14,428 nucleotides of DNA from DATARH01 sp036278835 (GTDB taxonomy: Bacteria > Pseudomonadota > Alphaproteobacteria > ATCC43930 > CGMCC-115725): assembly GCA_036278835.1 (NCBI GenBank), contig DASUKH010000017.1, positions 1 to 14,428 of the forward strand, written 5' to 3'. The translations under genes were made by a program, and so were the position numbers. The notes under the pieces were generated by a model. It had not been told where the DNA came from. It searched no databases and saw only the letters and a program-made list of their open reading frames with translations. This document shows, in pieces, positions 13,616-14,428 of this stretch (within the stretch, counting starts at the first letter, position 1; every line of letters begins with the position of its first letter).

Positions 13616-14428
13616 TCAGTCGATATGCAGCACCGCCTTGCCGGCGAAATCGCGGTCGATCAGCCGGCGGGCGACCGCAGCAATCTCGCGCCACGAGGTC
13701 TCGACCGCGATCTGCGGCCGTAATTTCCCCGCGGCGATCAGCCCGGACAAGAGCGCGAGACCGACGCCGCCGCGCTCGACGCTCATCAACTCGTGGAACA
13801 GGGTCAGCCCGTAGAGGCGCGCGCCGCCGGTCCCGAAGAAATCGCGGCTCTGGAAGGTGGCGGTCGCGGCGTCGGAAATGCCGAGGGTGACGCAGGTGCC
13901 GTTCGGCTGCAGCATGCCGAGGGCGGCGCCGAGCGCCGAACCGCCGAGCGAATCGAGGATCAGCCAGAAGGGGCTGTGCGGCCGGGCGGCGGCGAGGTCG
14001 CGCGCGACGACGACCCGCTCGCCGCACCATTCGGCCACCGCCTCGCGCGATTCCGGCCGCCTGACCTGGCCCCACACCTCGGCGCCGGCGGCGGCAGCCA
14101 ATTGGCAGGCGAGGTGGCCGACCCCGCCCGAGGCGCCGTCGATCAACACCCGGCGGCCGAGCAAGAGGCCGCCCTGGCGCAACGCATGGAGTGCGGTCAG
14201 CCCCGCCACCGGCAGGGTCGCGGCCTGGGCGTCGCTGACCGCATCGGGCAGGGCAGCGACCGCATGGGTGCGGCAGGCGACGCGCTCGGCCCAGGCGCCG
14301 GACGGCAGGATGCCGACCACCCGCGTCCCGGCCGCCGGCCCGCTGCCGTCGGCGGCGGCGCGCTCAACCACCCCGGCGAAATCCCAGCCCGGCCGCCACC
14401 CCGGCTCGGCGGTCTGCAGGGCGCGCCG
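13616..14428 (-). CDS. zinc-independent medium-chain dehydrogenase/quinone oxidoreductase-like protein (N-terminus beyond window)
   Basis: The frame is open to the right window edge, so the first part is missing and 270 residues are visible. Translation from the edge reads 'PGWDFAGVVERAA', the usual quinone-oxidoreductase motif just before the catalytic cleft. It is followed by 'ATLPVAGLTALHAL' and the NADPH-binding 'GASGGVGHLACQLA'. It ends in 'DFAGKAVLHID', the normal family C-terminus. No zinc-ligand Cys/His set is visible, which suggests the QOR/zeta-crystallin branch that reduces quinones or activated alkenes with NADPH. The GTG at 14371 lies inside this conserved motif and is not a real start. 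It is convergent with the GFA gene, with 14 bases between stops. Confidence 0.9.
   Translation of the reverse strand, partial: RRALQTAEPGWRPGWDFAGVVERAAADGSGPAAGTRVVGILPSGAWAERVACRTHAVAALPDAVSDAQAATLPVAGLTALHALRQGGLLLGRRVLIDGASGGVGHLACQLAAAAGAEVWGQVRRPESREAVAEWCGERVVVARDLAAARPHSPFWLILDSLGGSALGAALGMLQPNGTCVTLGISDAATATFQSRDFFGTGGARLYGLTLFHELMSVERGGVGLALLSGLIAAGKLRPQIAVETSWREIAAVARRLIDRDFAGKAVLHID

Overview
The window looks like an ordinary chromosomal segment of a GC-rich alphaproteobacterium, most likely of the Rhodospirillales type. The evidence is the gene content: an Hsp20/DUF1150 pair, an NDUFA9-like complex I-associated protein, oxygen-dependent HemF, an alphaproteobacterial-style FtsK, a Tim44-domain membrane protein, and a MarR/OmpR-type regulator/EnvZ-type kinase set beside a branched-chain aminotransferase. 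Coding density is high, codons end strongly in G/C, and long antisense shadow frames are common. I see no rRNA, tRNA, CRISPR array, insertion sequence or prophage.

Layout. Positions 1-648 hold the C-terminal part of a Gfo/Idh/MocA oxidoreductase (+), facing a class II aldolase/adducin protein (-, 662-1450). A palindromic dispersed repeat (1480-1566) separates the aldolase from an NDUFA9-like SDR protein (-, 1586-2536), which is divergent from hemF (+, 2623-3501). A 365-bp gene-free gap (3502-3866) holds two different inverted-repeat elements. It lies between the convergent ends of hemF and a Tim44-domain membrane protein (-, 3867-4835). That gene is divergent from hsp20 (+, 5050-5559), which is followed by a DUF1150 gene (+, 5638-5853) and ftsK (+, 6091-8523). 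A VapBC-type toxin-antitoxin pair (+, 8656-9311) follows ftsK. It is convergent with a leftward regulatory block: MarR regulator (11594-12118), a third inverted-repeat family (11458-11543), OmpR-type response regulator (10722-11411) and EnvZ-type histidine kinase (9344-10702). Divergent from marR runs ilvE (+, 12239-13150), then a GFA/CENP-V zinc protein (+, 13200-13601). The window ends in a truncated MDR quinone oxidoreductase-like gene (-, 13616-14428).

How the genes relate. The hsp20-DUF1150 pair is a probable heat-shock unit. It has a sigma-32-like promoter and a leader in which a hairpin covers the Shine-Dalgarno sequence, suggesting an RNA thermometer. A second sigma-32-like sequence points the other way, towards the Tim44-domain gene. 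The toxin-antitoxin pair has a perfect inverted-repeat operator candidate touching its ribosome binding site. The MarR/response regulator/kinase set is probably one transcription unit, and the marR-ilvE gap contains a good sigma-70-like promoter. The remaining genes are housekeeping or metabolic and have no obvious shared pathway. I found no convincing new multi-gene system. The most interesting signals are regulatory and repeat-related.
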